Counted from the first letter of the stretch, positions 27,395-37,137 are shown. The stretch is DNA of 64,000 nt from Pseudomonas vancouverensis (GCF_004348895.1 NZ_RRZK01000023.1:62001-126000); one strand, 5' to 3'. Notes: generated from the sequence alone by a model not told the origin. Program-made: numbers and translations.

Positions 27395-27405
27395 TTATTG
27401 TTTTT
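27395..27405 (-). promoter_or_regulatory. Candidate Hfq/Crc catabolite-repression motif in the mtlE leader
   Basis: On the coding strand the leader reads AAAAACAATAA, which contains two overlapping AANAANAA matches, 43 to 53 bases before the mtlE ATG. This A-rich motif is the known target of Hfq with Crc in Pseudomonas mRNAs for non-preferred carbon sources. The position is a little far from the start codon, so the role is inference. Confidence 0.5.
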
Positions 27406-27611
27406 GTGTTCTTCCGAATGCAGGAAGAATGTGCACTGATTACATCCTTCAAAGGCAGGCGAAACAAATCATCCGATGCACTCGGATCGATACTTTTTTG
27501 CACTGAAGTTTGCAGGGAGCAACGCAAGGAAGGGCTTTTCAGCGGTGAGGCGCTACTGAATCCGTATAGGTTGCAGGCAGAAATGGGGCTTCTACAAGAT
27601 TCAGGGATGCA

Positions 27612-28517
27612 TCAACCGTGGTTCTGCTCGGTCAACCGCTGCACCACCAACCGCCGATAATGGCTCGGCGTCATGCCCTTGAGCTGCTGAAAACGCCGGT
27701 TGAAATTGGAAATATTGTTGAAACCCGACTCGAAACACACGTCCGTCACCGGTTTGTTGCCATCGGCCAATAACTCGCAGGACTTGCTGATGCGCAGGCG
27801 ATTGACGAACTCGATGAAATTGCGCCCCGTGGCCTGCTTGAACACCCGGCTGAAGTAAGTCGGTTTCATGCCCAGGTAATCCGCCACTTCCTCAAGCGGC
27901 AGTTCCCGGGCGTAGTGGGCGAAAATGTAATCCACGGCGCGGTTGGTGCGATCGATGTTGTGCTCGTCGGCCAGTTGCGGGGTCGTTGCCCCGGACAGCA
28001 ATTGATAGTCGTCGGTGGCGGCGAGCAGTTCCAGCAGGATGAAGAAATGCCCAAGTCGGGTGACGCCGCTGGAATCGGCAATCGACTGCATCAAATCCAT
28101 GGCGCGGCGAATGATGTGGCGATCGCGAAACTCGATGCCGTACTGGGCGCGCTCGAGCAAGGGCGCGAGGCTCTTGAGTTCAGCGAAAACCTGATAACCG
28201 CTGTCGAACAACTCGTCCGTAAAGTTGACCAGCATGTCGCGCTTGGGCACCACCTCGTCTTCGGCCACCTGGCTGATCCAGTTGTGCGGCAGATTGGGGC
28301 CGGTGAGGAACAGCGATTCGGGATAGAAGTTGCCGATGTAGTCGCCAATGAACACCTTGCCGGAGCTGGCGACGATCAGGTGCAGTTCGTATTCCTTGTG
28401 AAAATGCCAGCGCACCAGGGGACAGGGAAATCCGTGCTGGCGGTAAATGATGGACAGGCCGTTGTGGTCGTCCATCAACTCGTAGGAAGGGTCGGTGACG
28501 CGGGCGGTACGGGTCAT
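27612..28517 (-). CDS. mtlR: AraC-family activator of the mtl operon
   Basis: A 301-residue regulator with an N-terminal cupin-like sensing domain (WHFHKEYELHLIVASSGKVFIGDYIG near residues 37-62). Two C-terminal helix-turn-helix motifs (LEEVADYLGMKPTYFSRVFKQATG and VTDVCFESGFNNISNFNRRFQ) occupy residues 200-290. It lies directly upstream of mtlE on the same strand, as in P. fluorescens, where MtlR activates mtlE transcription in response to polyols. Confidence 0.93.
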   Translation of the reverse strand: MTRTARVTDPSYELMDDHNGLSIIYRQHGFPCPLVRWHFHKEYELHLIVASSGKVFIGDYIGNFYPESLFLTGPNLPHNWISQVAEDEVVPKRDMLVNFTDELFDSGYQVFAELKSLAPLLERAQYGIEFRDRHIIRRAMDLMQSIADSSGVTRLGHFFILLELLAATDDYQLLSGATTPQLADEHNIDRTNRAVDYIFAHYARELPLEEVADYLGMKPTYFSRVFKQATGRNFIEFVNRLRISKSCELLADGNKPVTDVCFESGFNNISNFNRRFQQLKGMTPSHYRRLVVQRLTEQNHG

Positions 28518-28599
28518 GGCGCTGGCACTTTTGTGGTGATCGCACCTCGGATCATGCCTCTTTACCGCAGTGCTTTGCCAGTTTGCAGTGACCGCTCAG

Positions 28600-29895
28600 C
28601 TATTGCGGGTTGCGGTTCTTCGCTTCGATCCACTGCGCCATGTACTGGGTACTTTTGTGTGCGTGGTGACGAAGCATGCTGCCGGTGAAATTATCGCGGC
28701 GGATTTGAGTCAGGTGCTGCAGGCTATCGAGAAGTTTTTCAACCAGGGCAGGGCCGTGGACCGATTGCCGGTAACGGCTGCGTAGCAGCGCATCGCCCTG
28801 AGCCTGGGCGGTTTCCCATTGATCCTTGTTGTTGTAAAGCGCTACAGCACGCTCGGCAAATTCCCGGGCGGTATGTGTCACCGCGCCGGGCCACGGCTCT
28901 TGGTCGTGCATGGCCTCTGCACCCATAGGGGTCGTGACAATCGGTGTACCACACAACATGGCGTCAAGAATCTTGCCTTTGATACCCGCGCCAAAACGCA
29001 GCGGTGCCATGCAGATCCGCGCCGCAGACATGACCTCCAGTGAATCTTCAGCCCAGTTCATGACGTGAAAACCCTGGGTCGGGTTGTGCAATGCAGTCGC
29101 CTTGGGCGGCGTATAGGCACCATAGATATGCAGCTGGGCGTGCGGAAGCTGTTCACGAATCAACGGCCAGATGGCGGTCTTGAGCCAAAGCACGGCGTCC
29201 CAGTTTGGCGCATGACGGAAATTGCCGATGTGCAGAAAGTGCGTCCGCTCCTCGAATGCGCGCGGTGCCTCGATGGGCAGGTCCACCATCAACGGGCACC
29301 AGTGCAGCAAGTTGCGTGGCACCTTGAACTGCTCGATCAGCAATTGGCTTTCTACATCGGAAATCATCAGGTTCACGTCGCAGCGATAGATCGCCGCGAT
29401 TTCTCGTTTGGCCACGTCAGTATCGGCCATCAACTCGAACTCTTCGCGCAGTGCCGGTGCGAACAGTTGACGGAAATCATCGGCGTCGTCGCTGGCTTTC
29501 AAGCGCGCCTTGAGACGCTGATGCCGTGCGTCACGCAGGCATTGCAAGTCAACGGTTTCCAGAACACGCAGTGCGCCAGGGCAGTGTTTCTCTACCCGCC
29601 ATCCGAACTGCTCTTCCATCATGAAGCGGTCGAACAGCACGATGTCCGGAGCCAGTTCGCTGACGAAAGTATCGAAACTGCTGCTGTTGAGCTCGATGGG
29701 GACCTGGCGGATGCCCAGCGCAGTCAGATCCGCCGGGTGTTCACCGGCGCCGGCCGGACTGCTGAAGGTGATATCCCAGCCTTGCTGCATAAACGCTTCG
29801 AGGATTTGCATCATGTGCCCACCGGCGGCCGAAGAGCGGGGCTCGGGCCAGACGTAGCCGATGACCAGGACTCTGGTTGGGCGGGGGTGATTCAT
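28600..29895 (-). CDS. Glycosyltransferase (GT4/GT-B type)
   Basis: A 431-residue protein with the GT-B layout: an N-terminal VLVIGYVWPEPRSSAAGGHMMQILEAF acceptor domain with the Gly-rich loop, and a C-terminal nucleotide-sugar domain with FLHIGNFRHAPNWDAV, the APLRFGAGIKGKILDAMLCGTPIVTT motif and a following Glu (GAEAM). The donor and acceptor are unknown. There is no polysaccharide cluster around it; a lone receiver gene ends 76 bp upstream on the same strand, so the two may be co-transcribed. Confidence 0.82.
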   Translation of the reverse strand: MNHPRPTRVLVIGYVWPEPRSSAAGGHMMQILEAFMQQGWDITFSSPAGAGEHPADLTALGIRQVPIELNSSSFDTFVSELAPDIVLFDRFMMEEQFGWRVEKHCPGALRVLETVDLQCLRDARHQRLKARLKASDDADDFRQLFAPALREEFELMADTDVAKREIAAIYRCDVNLMISDVESQLLIEQFKVPRNLLHWCPLMVDLPIEAPRAFEERTHFLHIGNFRHAPNWDAVLWLKTAIWPLIREQLPHAQLHIYGAYTPPKATALHNPTQGFHVMNWAEDSLEVMSAARICMAPLRFGAGIKGKILDAMLCGTPIVTTPMGAEAMHDQEPWPGAVTHTAREFAERAVALYNNKDQWETAQAQGDALLRSRYRQSVHGPALVEKLLDSLQHLTQIRRDNFTGSMLRHHAHKSTQYMAQWIEAKNRNPQ

Positions 29896-29971
29896 AAACT
29901 GGGTTTCCTAGGCGCGGGCACAGGGCAGGGGACTGTAAAAGGGCGCCATTAAACCACAGGGAAAGGCGGGT

Positions 29972-30334
29972 TCAGCCAAGAATGCCTTTGACCTTGTCGC
30001 GCAACTGATCAATTGAAAACGGCTTCCCGATGACGTGCATGCCCTCTGGCACTTCAATGCTCTCGGCGTAACCGCTGGCAAACAGGATGGGCAGGTCGGG
30101 CCGCAGCCCTCGCGCATATATGGCCAGTTCACGGCCGTTCATGATCGGCAGGCCGACATCGGTCATCATCAGGTCGACGATTTGGCTGTCATTTTCGAGA
30201 TGCAAGATTGCCTGCTCGCTGCCGTCAGCCTCCAGCACCTCATACTCCAGCTCCTCAAGCACATCGACGATCAGCATGCGCACGATGTTATCGTCTTCGA
30301 CGACCAGGATGATGGGGGGCTTGGCGGCGGACAT
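29972..30334 (-). CDS. Single-domain response regulator
   Basis: A 120-residue receiver domain with no output domain. The acidic pair is E13-D14-D15 (VVEDDN), the phospho-acceptor is D59 in LMMTDVGLP, the Thr/Ser position is in LFASGYAES, and the conserved Lys is in VIGKPFSI. The ATG at 30334 has AGGA upstream; the longer frame to 30427 has none. It is closely similar in type to the C-terminal receiver of the hybrid kinase at 37141-38811. It diverges from the large kinase gene and could be a phosphorelay partner. Confidence 0.85.
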   Translation of the reverse strand: MSAAKPPIILVVEDDNIVRMLIVDVLEELEYEVLEADGSEQAILHLENDSQIVDLMMTDVGLPIMNGRELAIYARGLRPDLPILFASGYAESIEVPEGMHVIGKPFSIDQLRDKVKGILG

Positions 30335-30592
30335 AGTGATTTTTCCTGAAATGGTGGGGGTGTCGGTCGAACGATATCGACGGCCTCTAGCATGAGTAAG
30401 TCGCCGATCCCGACAAGTTCCCGGCAAGCTGAAAAAAGAATCGCATTGCTCTGTCAGACAAGGATAACCCGTGCCTTTGAAACGTCGCAGCTGAATGTAG
30501 GACTTTGCCGAAAAATACGTCAGAAAATTGGATCAAAGTGGCGGTTATGGGGCAAACTCCTAGCATTCTGACAGTACGACAAGGCCTGCCCC

Positions 30593-33500
30593 ATGAGCTC
30601 CGCGTCCTCGGTTGACGAGCAACGATTTCGAAAACTCCTGAGCCGCAACATCAGCCTGCCGTTGGGTCTGGGTGTTATCAGTGCGGTGTTCTTCGTATCA
30701 CTGATCACCTATTTGCTGTCGACGATCCAGTGGGTTGAACACACCGATCGGGTGATCAATAACGCCAGTGAAGCGGTGAAGCTGACCGTCGACCTGGAAA
30801 CCGGAATGCGCGGCTACCTGCTCTCCGGCGATGAGCATTTTCTCGACCCTTACGAAACCGCCAAGCCGCGCATCGGCGTCGCCCTCCAGACTTTGCTTGA
30901 ACTGACCGCCGACAACCCGGTGCAGACCGATCGACTGCGGCGCTTGCAGGCACTGCATCAGGACTGGACGACGTACGCGCAGTCGATGATCGATTTGCAG
31001 CGCACCAGTGGCGACTATCGTTCTGCGGTGAAGGCCGGGCGCGGTAAGCGCCTGACCGATGAAATCCGCAAACAGTACGAAGATGTCATCGACACCGAGC
31101 AGCAACTGCGTACGACGCGCAATGAAGAAGTGCGCCGTACCACGGTCTGGAGCATCGGCCTGTACCTGTTGTTCATTGCCGGTGTCAGCGGTCTGCTGGC
31201 CTACACAGGGCGGCGCGACCTGCTCAACCTTTCGCAAAGCTACAGCGCCAACCTGGCGTCGCAGCAAGCCAGCGCCCGCCGTCTGGAACAGCAAGCCTGG
31301 TTGCGCAACGGACAAACCGAGCTGGCCGAGCAGGTTTTGGGGCAACTGAGCCTGAATCTGTTGGGGCGCAACATTCTGCAGTTCTGCGCGCAGTACCTCG
31401 GCACGGCGGTCGCGGCTATTTATGTGCGTGAAGAGCACGGCGGGTTGAAACGCATCGCCTCCTATGGTTTCTCCCGTGAACAGGAAGCCCTGGAGCAGCA
31501 GATCTACAGCGAAGAAGGCATCGTCGGGCAAGTCGCACAGCAGGCGCGGCTGATTCGTCTCGACGATGTACCCAGTGACTACTTCAAGGTCAGCTCTGGA
31601 CTCGGCGAAGGCTTGCCGCGCAGCGTGCTGGTGGTCCCGACCAGCGACGATGACCGGGTCAACGGTGTGATCGAGCTGGGTTTCCTGCGTCCGCTGAGTG
31701 ACCGTGACATCGAACTGCTGGAGCTGATTGCCGGCAACATTGGCACTTCCATCGAGGCGGCGCGCTATCGCCAGCGCTTGCAGGAAGTCCTGGCGGAAAC
31801 CCAACAACTCAACGAAGAGCTGCAAGTGCAGCAGGAAGAACTCAAGACCGCCAACGAGGAGCTGGAAGAGCAGTCGCGGATTCTCAAGGAATCCCAGGCG
31901 CACCTGGAAACCCAGCAGGTCGAGCTCGAGCAGACCAACGAGCAGTTGGCCGAGCAGGCCGAGGTGTTGGCCGAACAGCGCGATGCGATGGACCTGAAGA
32001 ACTCCGAGCTCAATCAGGCCCAGATTCAGCTTGAGGAGCGTGCCGTCGAGCTGCAACGTTCCAGCAAGTACAAATCCGAATTCCTTGCCAACATGTCCCA
32101 TGAGCTGCGCACGCCGCTGAACAGTTCATTGATCCTGGCCAAGCTGCTCGCGGAAAACCCGGAAGAAAACCTCAGTGCCGAACAGGTGAAGTTTGCCGAA
32201 TCGATTTATTCCGCCGGCAATGACCTGCTCAACCTGATCAACGACATTCTCGATATTTCCAAGGTCGAGGCCGGCAAACTGGAAGTGCGCCCGGAGAACA
32301 CCAGCGTGGCGCGGCTGGTCGATGGCCTGCGCGGGATGTTCCAGCCACTGGCCACGGACAAGTCGCTGGATTTCCACGTCGAGTTGCAGGACGGCGCGCC
32401 GGCGATGATGTTTACCGACCGGCAACGCCTCGAGCAGGTGTTGAAAAACCTGCTGTCCAACGCGGTCAAGTTCACTGACAAGGGCCGCGTCAGCCTGACC
32501 GTGGCCACTGCGCCGAACGACGGTATTGCCTTTGTCGTGCGTGATTCGGGGATTGGCATTGCCACCGACCAGCACGAAAGCATTTTTGAAGCCTTCCGCC
32601 AGGCCGATGGCACCACTAACCGGCGCTTCGGCGGCACCGGCCTGGGCTTGTCGATCTCCCGTGACCTGGCGGCCTTGCTCGGCGGTTCCATCAGTGTCAG
32701 CAGCACACCGGGGCAGGGCAGTGTGTTTACCCTGGTGTTGCCGCAGCAATACGTCGAACCGGGCGAAGAACCTGTCGAATTGATGAGTGCCGCGCCGTCG
32801 CTTGACGCGCCAACCGTCACGCCACCGTCGTTGTCGCCCTTGATTGCCGAAATCGATATTCCGCGTTTCGACGATGACCGGCACAAAGGGCCGTTCACCG
32901 GCCGCTGCATCCTGGTGGTGGAAGATGAGGCCAATTTTGCGCACATCCTCTACGATCTTGCGCATGAACTGGGGTATCACTGCCTGGTGGCACACGGCGC
33001 CGACGAAGGTTACGAATTGGCGACGACCTTCATTCCCGACGCCATCCTGCTCGACATGCGCCTGCCCGATCATTCCGGGTTGACCGTGCTGCAACGGCTC
33101 AAGGAGCATGCCGAGACCCGCCACATTCCGGTGCACGTGATTTCCGTCGAAGACCGCGTTGAAGCAGCGATGCACATGGGCGCCGTCGGATACGCGGTCA
33201 AGCCTACGACCCGTGAAGAACTCAAGGATGTCTTTGCCCGCCTGGAAGCCAAGCTGACCCAGAAGGTCAAGCGCGTGCTGCTGGTCGAGGACGATGACTT
33301 GCAGCGTGACAGCATTGCCCGTCTGATCGGCGACGATGACATCGAGATCACCGCCGTCGGCCTGGCCCAGGAAGCCCTGGACCAGCTACGCACTTCCGTC
33401 TTCGACTGCATGATCATCGACCTCAAGCTACCGGACATGCTCGGTAACGACTTGCTCAAGCGCATGTCCACCGAAGATATCTGCTCGTTCCCGCCGGTGA

Positions 33501-34084
33501 TCGTCTATACCGGGCGCAACCTGACCCGCGACGAAGAGGCCGAACTGCGCAAGTATTCGCGCTCGATCATCATCAAGGGCGCGCGCTCGCCCGAACGCCT
33601 GCTGGATGAAGTGACACTTTTTCTGCACAAAGTCGAATCGCGGTTGTCCCATGAACGGCAGAAGATGCTCAAGGTCGCGCGTAGCCGCGACAAAGTGTTC
33701 GAGGGTCGCAAGGTGCTGCTGGTGGATGACGATGTGCGCAACATCTTTGCCCTGACCAGCGCGCTGGAGCACAAGGGCGCGGTGGTGGTGATCGGCCGGA
33801 ACGGTCGCGAAGCGATCGAGAAACTGAATGAGGTGGAAGACATCGATCTGGTACTGATGGACGTGATGATGCCGGAAATGGACGGCTTTGAAGCCACCGT
33901 GGAGATCCGCAAGGATCCGCGCTGGCGCAAATTGCCGATCATTGCCGTCACGGCCAAGGCCATGAAGGACGATCAGGAGCGCTGCCTGCAGTCGGGTGCC
34001 AACGACTACCTGGCCAAGCCCATCGATCTCGATCGATTGTTCTCGCTGATTCGTGTGTGGTTACCGAAAATGGAACGTATCTAG
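30593..34084 (+). CDS. CHASE3-GAF hybrid histidine kinase with three receivers
   Basis: A 1163-residue inner-membrane sensor. In order: TM1 (22-44), a periplasmic CHASE3 domain (about 45-185), TM2 (188-208), a GAF domain (about 240-395), a long Glu/Gln-rich coiled coil (about 395-490), HisKA with H503 in NMSHELRTPLN, HATPase, then three receivers with acceptors D821 (LLDMRLPD), D943 (IIDLKLPD) and D1090 (LMDVMMPEMDG). It heads a tight gene run: the cheR start overlaps its stop. The coiled coil probably transmits signals from the GAF/CHASE3 part. Several receivers in series suggest phosphate sharing with the neighbouring single receivers. The ligand is unknown. Confidence 0.92.
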   Translation: MSSASSVDEQRFRKLLSRNISLPLGLGVISAVFFVSLITYLLSTIQWVEHTDRVINNASEAVKLTVDLETGMRGYLLSGDEHFLDPYETAKPRIGVALQTLLELTADNPVQTDRLRRLQALHQDWTTYAQSMIDLQRTSGDYRSAVKAGRGKRLTDEIRKQYEDVIDTEQQLRTTRNEEVRRTTVWSIGLYLLFIAGVSGLLAYTGRRDLLNLSQSYSANLASQQASARRLEQQAWLRNGQTELAEQVLGQLSLNLLGRNILQFCAQYLGTAVAAIYVREEHGGLKRIASYGFSREQEALEQQIYSEEGIVGQVAQQARLIRLDDVPSDYFKVSSGLGEGLPRSVLVVPTSDDDRVNGVIELGFLRPLSDRDIELLELIAGNIGTSIEAARYRQRLQEVLAETQQLNEELQVQQEELKTANEELEEQSRILKESQAHLETQQVELEQTNEQLAEQAEVLAEQRDAMDLKNSELNQAQIQLEERAVELQRSSKYKSEFLANMSHELRTPLNSSLILAKLLAENPEENLSAEQVKFAESIYSAGNDLLNLINDILDISKVEAGKLEVRPENTSVARLVDGLRGMFQPLATDKSLDFHVELQDGAPAMMFTDRQRLEQVLKNLLSNAVKFTDKGRVSLTVATAPNDGIAFVVRDSGIGIATDQHESIFEAFRQADGTTNRRFGGTGLGLSISRDLAALLGGSISVSSTPGQGSVFTLVLPQQYVEPGEEPVELMSAAPSLDAPTVTPPSLSPLIAEIDIPRFDDDRHKGPFTGRCILVVEDEANFAHILYDLAHELGYHCLVAHGADEGYELATTFIPDAILLDMRLPDHSGLTVLQRLKEHAETRHIPVHVISVEDRVEAAMHMGAVGYAVKPTTREELKDVFARLEAKLTQKVKRVLLVEDDDLQRDSIARLIGDDDIEITAVGLAQEALDQLRTSVFDCMIIDLKLPDMLGNDLLKRMSTEDICSFPPVIVYTGRNLTRDEEAELRKYSRSIIIKGARSPERLLDEVTLFLHKVESRLSHERQKMLKVARSRDKVFEGRKVLLVDDDVRNIFALTSALEHKGAVVVIGRNGREAIEKLNEVEDIDLVLMDVMMPEMDGFEATVEIRKDPRWRKLPIIAVTAKAMKDDQERCLQSGANDYLAKPIDLDRLFSLIRVWLPKMERI

Positions 34085-34917
34085 TGGAGCACAATTTCTC
34101 CGGGGAGCGCAGCAGCGAAATCGAGTTGCGCTTGTTGATCGAGGCGATCTACCTCAAGTACAGCTATGACTTTCGTGACTACTCCGGCGCGTCGATCAAG
34201 CGCCGGGTCCAGCATGCCCTGGCCCAGTTCGAGTGCAACACCATCTCGGCCCTGCAAGAGAAGGTCCTGCACGACCCGACGGCCTTCATGCAGCTTCTGC
34301 AACTGCTGACGATTCCGGTCAGCGAGATGTTTCGCGATCCATCGCACTTCCTCGCGATTCGCAACGAAGTGGTGCCATTGCTGCGCACCTATCCCTCGAT
34401 CAAGGTCTGGATCGCTGGTTGCAGCACGGGGGAAGAGGTGTATTCGATGGCCATTCTGCTGCGCGAAGAAGGGCTGCTCGACCGCACCATCATTTATGCC
34501 ACCGACATCAATCCGCGCTCGCTGGAGAAAGCCAAGCAGGGGATTTTTTCGATGGAGAACGTCCGCGCCTACACTGCTAATTATCAGCAGGCCGGCGGCC
34601 AGCGCTCGTTTGCCGACTACTACACGGCAGCCTATGGCTATGCGATTTTCGACAAGTCGCTGTGCGAGAACGTGACCTTTGCCGATCACAGCCTGGCGAC
34701 GGACAGTGTATTTTCAGAAACCCAGTTAATATCTTGTCGTAACGTATTGATTTACTTCAATAAAAAACTGCAGGATCGAGCTTTCGGATTGTTCTACGAA
34801 TCGTTGTGCCATCGAGGTTTCATGGTGCTGGGCAGCAAGGAAACACCGGATTTTTCAGCCTTCGGCAATCAGTTCGAGCCGTTGGTCAAACAGGAACGGA
34901 TCTACCGTAAATCATGA
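34084..34917 (+). CDS. CheR-type protein glutamate methyltransferase
   Basis: A 277-residue SAM-dependent methyltransferase. The N-terminal helical part (YLKYSYDFRDYSGASIKRRVQ) and the SAM motif VWIAGCSTGEEVYSMAILL near residue 107 identify CheR, and the ISCRNVLIYFN motif supports it. I chose the GTG at 34084, which shares one base with the kinase stop; the frame is open to 34057. No methyl-accepting chemotaxis protein is nearby, so the substrate may be a non-chemotaxis protein, perhaps the CHASE3 kinase coiled coil; this is inference. Confidence 0.87.
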   Translation: MEHNFSGERSSEIELRLLIEAIYLKYSYDFRDYSGASIKRRVQHALAQFECNTISALQEKVLHDPTAFMQLLQLLTIPVSEMFRDPSHFLAIRNEVVPLLRTYPSIKVWIAGCSTGEEVYSMAILLREEGLLDRTIIYATDINPRSLEKAKQGIFSMENVRAYTANYQQAGGQRSFADYYTAAYGYAIFDKSLCENVTFADHSLATDSVFSETQLISCRNVLIYFNKKLQDRAFGLFYESLCHRGFMVLGSKETPDFSAFGNQFEPLVKQERIYRKS

Positions 34918-35507
34918 ACAGCGCAGCGGGCCTGCCCGCCATCGAAGCCATTGTGATCGGCGCCTCTGCCGGGGGCGTGGAGGCACTGCTGAACCTGCTT
35001 GGGCCGCTGCGTGAAGGTTTTGCGTTGCCGATCATTGTCGTCCTGCATTTGCCAGACGAGCGCCGCAGCCAACTGGCCGAGGTGTTTTCCCGGCGGGTTG
35101 CCATGCCGGTGTATGAAGCCAGCGACAAGACCCCGGTCGAAGCCGGCACACTGTATTTTGCCGCGCCGGGTTATCACCTGTCGGTGGAGCATGACCGCAG
35201 CTTTTCCTTGAGCCTGGAGCCACGGGTGCATCATTCGCGGCCGGCCATCGATTACCTGTTCGAGTCGGCGGCCGATGTCTACGGCGACGCGCTGGCGGCG
35301 GTCTTGCTGACGGGGGCCAATCACGATGGCGCGCGAGGCCTGGCTCAGGTCAAGCAGCACGGTGGCCTGACCATCGTGCAGGATCCGCAGGAGGCTCAAG
35401 TCGCGACCATGCCCCGGGCCGCGCTGAATCTGCACCAGCCGGACCACATTCTCCCTCTGGGCGGCATCGGCCGCCTGCTTGTCGAGCTGGAACGAATCGC
35501 ATGCTAA
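34914..35507 (+). CDS. CheB-type methylesterase without receiver domain
   Basis: A 197-residue catalytic domain only. The triad is visible as S18 (GASAGG), H45 (VVLHLPD) and D138 (TGANHDGA). Classical CheB carries an N-terminal receiver that restrains the esterase; here it is absent, so activity must be controlled by another partner, perhaps one of the adjacent receivers. It overlaps cheR as ATGA and the next gene by seven bases, which implies co-translation. Confidence 0.88.
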   Translation: MNSAAGLPAIEAIVIGASAGGVEALLNLLGPLREGFALPIIVVLHLPDERRSQLAEVFSRRVAMPVYEASDKTPVEAGTLYFAAPGYHLSVEHDRSFSLSLEPRVHHSRPAIDYLFESAADVYGDALAAVLLTGANHDGARGLAQVKQHGGLTIVQDPQEAQVATMPRAALNLHQPDHILPLGGIGRLLVELERIAC

Positions 35508-36682
35508 GTAATATCCAGGCCAAACTGCTGATCGTCGACGATCTGCCGGAGAATCTGCTGGCGCTTGAAGCGTTGATCAAGCGTGAGGACCGCATCGTCT
35601 ACAAGGCCTTGTCAGCTGACGAAGCCCTGTCCCTGCTGCTGCAGCACGACTTCGCCATGGCCATTCTCGACGTGCAGATGCCCGGCATGAACGGTTTTGA
35701 ACTGGCCGAACTGATGCGCGGCACGGAAAAGACCAAGAACATCCCTATCGTGTTCGTCAGCGCCGCTGGCCGCGAACTGAACTATGCCTTCAAGGGCTAT
35801 GAAAGCGGGGCGGTGGACTTCTTGCACAAGCCGCTGGATATCCACGCGGTGAAAAGCAAGGTCAACGTCTTCGTCGACCTGTATCGCCAGAGCAAGGCGA
35901 TGAAAGAACAGGTGCTGGCCCTGGAGCAGAGTCGCCGCGAGCAGGAAGCCTTGCTCAAACAACTGCAGAGCACTCAGTTGGAGCTGGAGCAAGCAGTGCG
36001 CATGCGCGATGACTTCATGTCCATCGTCGCCCACGAAGTGCGCACGCCGCTCAATGGCCTGATCCTCGAAACCCAGTTGCGCAAGATGCACCTGGCCCGG
36101 GACAACGCCGCGGCCTTCACCCTCGACAAAATGCACGCCATGGTCGACCGCGACGAACGCCAGATCAAAAGCCTGATCCGTCTGATCGAGGACATGCTCG
36201 ACGTGTCGCGCATCCGCACCGGCAAGCTGTCCATTCGTCCGACACAGTTCGATCTGTCGACACTGGTTCGCGACCTTCTACACAGTTTTTCCCAGCAGAT
36301 CGATGCCGCCGAGGCTTCTGTCACCCTGATCGCCGAGCAACCGGTGATCGGCAGGTGGGATGAATTTCGCATCGAGCAAGTGGTGTCCAACCTGCTGACC
36401 AACGCCCTGCGTTATGGCGCCAGAAGCCCGATCACCGTCAGGGTCTACAGCGAGACAGGGCAGGCTCGGGTCGATGTACAGGACCAGGGCATCGGCATCA
36501 GCGAGGACAACCAGAAGCGTATTTTCCAGCAGTTCGAGCGGGTCTCGGCCAAACATGCCGTGGCCGGGCTGGGCCTGGGATTGTTTATTTCCGAACAGAT
36601 TGTCACCGCCCATGGCGGTACTATTACGGTCCAGAGCCGGATTGGCGAAGGCGCCTTGTTTCGCGTTTGTCTGCCGCTGTAG
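35501..36682 (+). CDS. REC-histidine kinase
   Basis: A 393-residue soluble protein: an N-terminal receiver (D57 in AILDVQMPGMNG, Lys in FLHKPLD), a short coiled coil (about 130-165), HisKA with H178 (VAHEVRTPLNG), and HATPase with GLGLGLFISEQIV. It has no membrane segment, so its input comes through the receiver, most likely from the upstream CHASE3-GAF kinase. It starts inside the cheB end (7-base overlap). Confidence 0.9.
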   Translation: MLSNIQAKLLIVDDLPENLLALEALIKREDRIVYKALSADEALSLLLQHDFAMAILDVQMPGMNGFELAELMRGTEKTKNIPIVFVSAAGRELNYAFKGYESGAVDFLHKPLDIHAVKSKVNVFVDLYRQSKAMKEQVLALEQSRREQEALLKQLQSTQLELEQAVRMRDDFMSIVAHEVRTPLNGLILETQLRKMHLARDNAAAFTLDKMHAMVDRDERQIKSLIRLIEDMLDVSRIRTGKLSIRPTQFDLSTLVRDLLHSFSQQIDAAEASVTLIAEQPVIGRWDEFRIEQVVSNLLTNALRYGARSPITVRVYSETGQARVDVQDQGIGISEDNQKRIFQQFERVSAKHAVAGLGLGLFISEQIVTAHGGTITVQSRIGEGALFRVCLPL

Positions 36683-36759
36683 GAAAACAGCCAGATAAAC
36701 GCAACCTCTGAGCGACCCCACGGTCGTATCAGCAGCAATTGACCGAACAAAGGCTTCCC

Positions 36760-37137
36760 ATGAGTGATGATGCACGAGACGTGGTACTGGTAGTCGAGGA
36801 TGAACCTTCCATCCTGATGGTGCTGTCCACCTACCTGGAAGGCGAAGGCTATCGGGTGTTGCAGGCCGAAAACGGTGAGCAGGCGTTTGAGATCCTTGCC
36901 AGCAAACCGCACCTGGACATGATGATCACCGACTTCCGCCTGCCGGGGGGAATCTCCGGTGTGCAGATCGCAGAACCTGCGGTCAAGCTGCGACCGGAGC
37001 TCAAGGTGATCTTTATCAGTGGCTACGCCCAGGAAATCCGTGAGACGGACAGCCCGATCACACGCACGGCGCCGATCCTGGACAAACCGTTCGACCTGGA
37101 TAAATTGCAGGAGCTGATGCAGGACATGCTCTCGTAA
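36760..37137 (+). CDS. Single-domain response regulator
   Basis: A 125-residue receiver with D58 (MMITDFRLPGG), the acidic pair in VVEDEPS, the Ser in FISGYAQE and the Lys in LDKPFDL. It has no output domain. The ATG at 36760 has AAAGG upstream. It lies 77 bp after the REC-kinase gene and ends 3 bp from the convergent hybrid kinase, closing the plus-strand cluster. Confidence 0.87.
   Translation: MSDDARDVVLVVEDEPSILMVLSTYLEGEGYRVLQAENGEQAFEILASKPHLDMMITDFRLPGGISGVQIAEPAVKLRPELKVIFISGYAQEIRETDSPITRTAPILDKPFDLDKLQELMQDMLS

Noticed and set aside
30428..30592. Possible shared promoter between the lone receiver and the CHASE3-GAF kinase
   Set aside because: The gap is the right size, but I could not identify convincing -35/-10 or sigma-54 elements by eye.
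30698..32101. 467-codon minus-strand open frame
   Set aside because: It is the shadow of the CHASE3-GAF kinase, with Leu/Gln runs mirroring its coiled coil.
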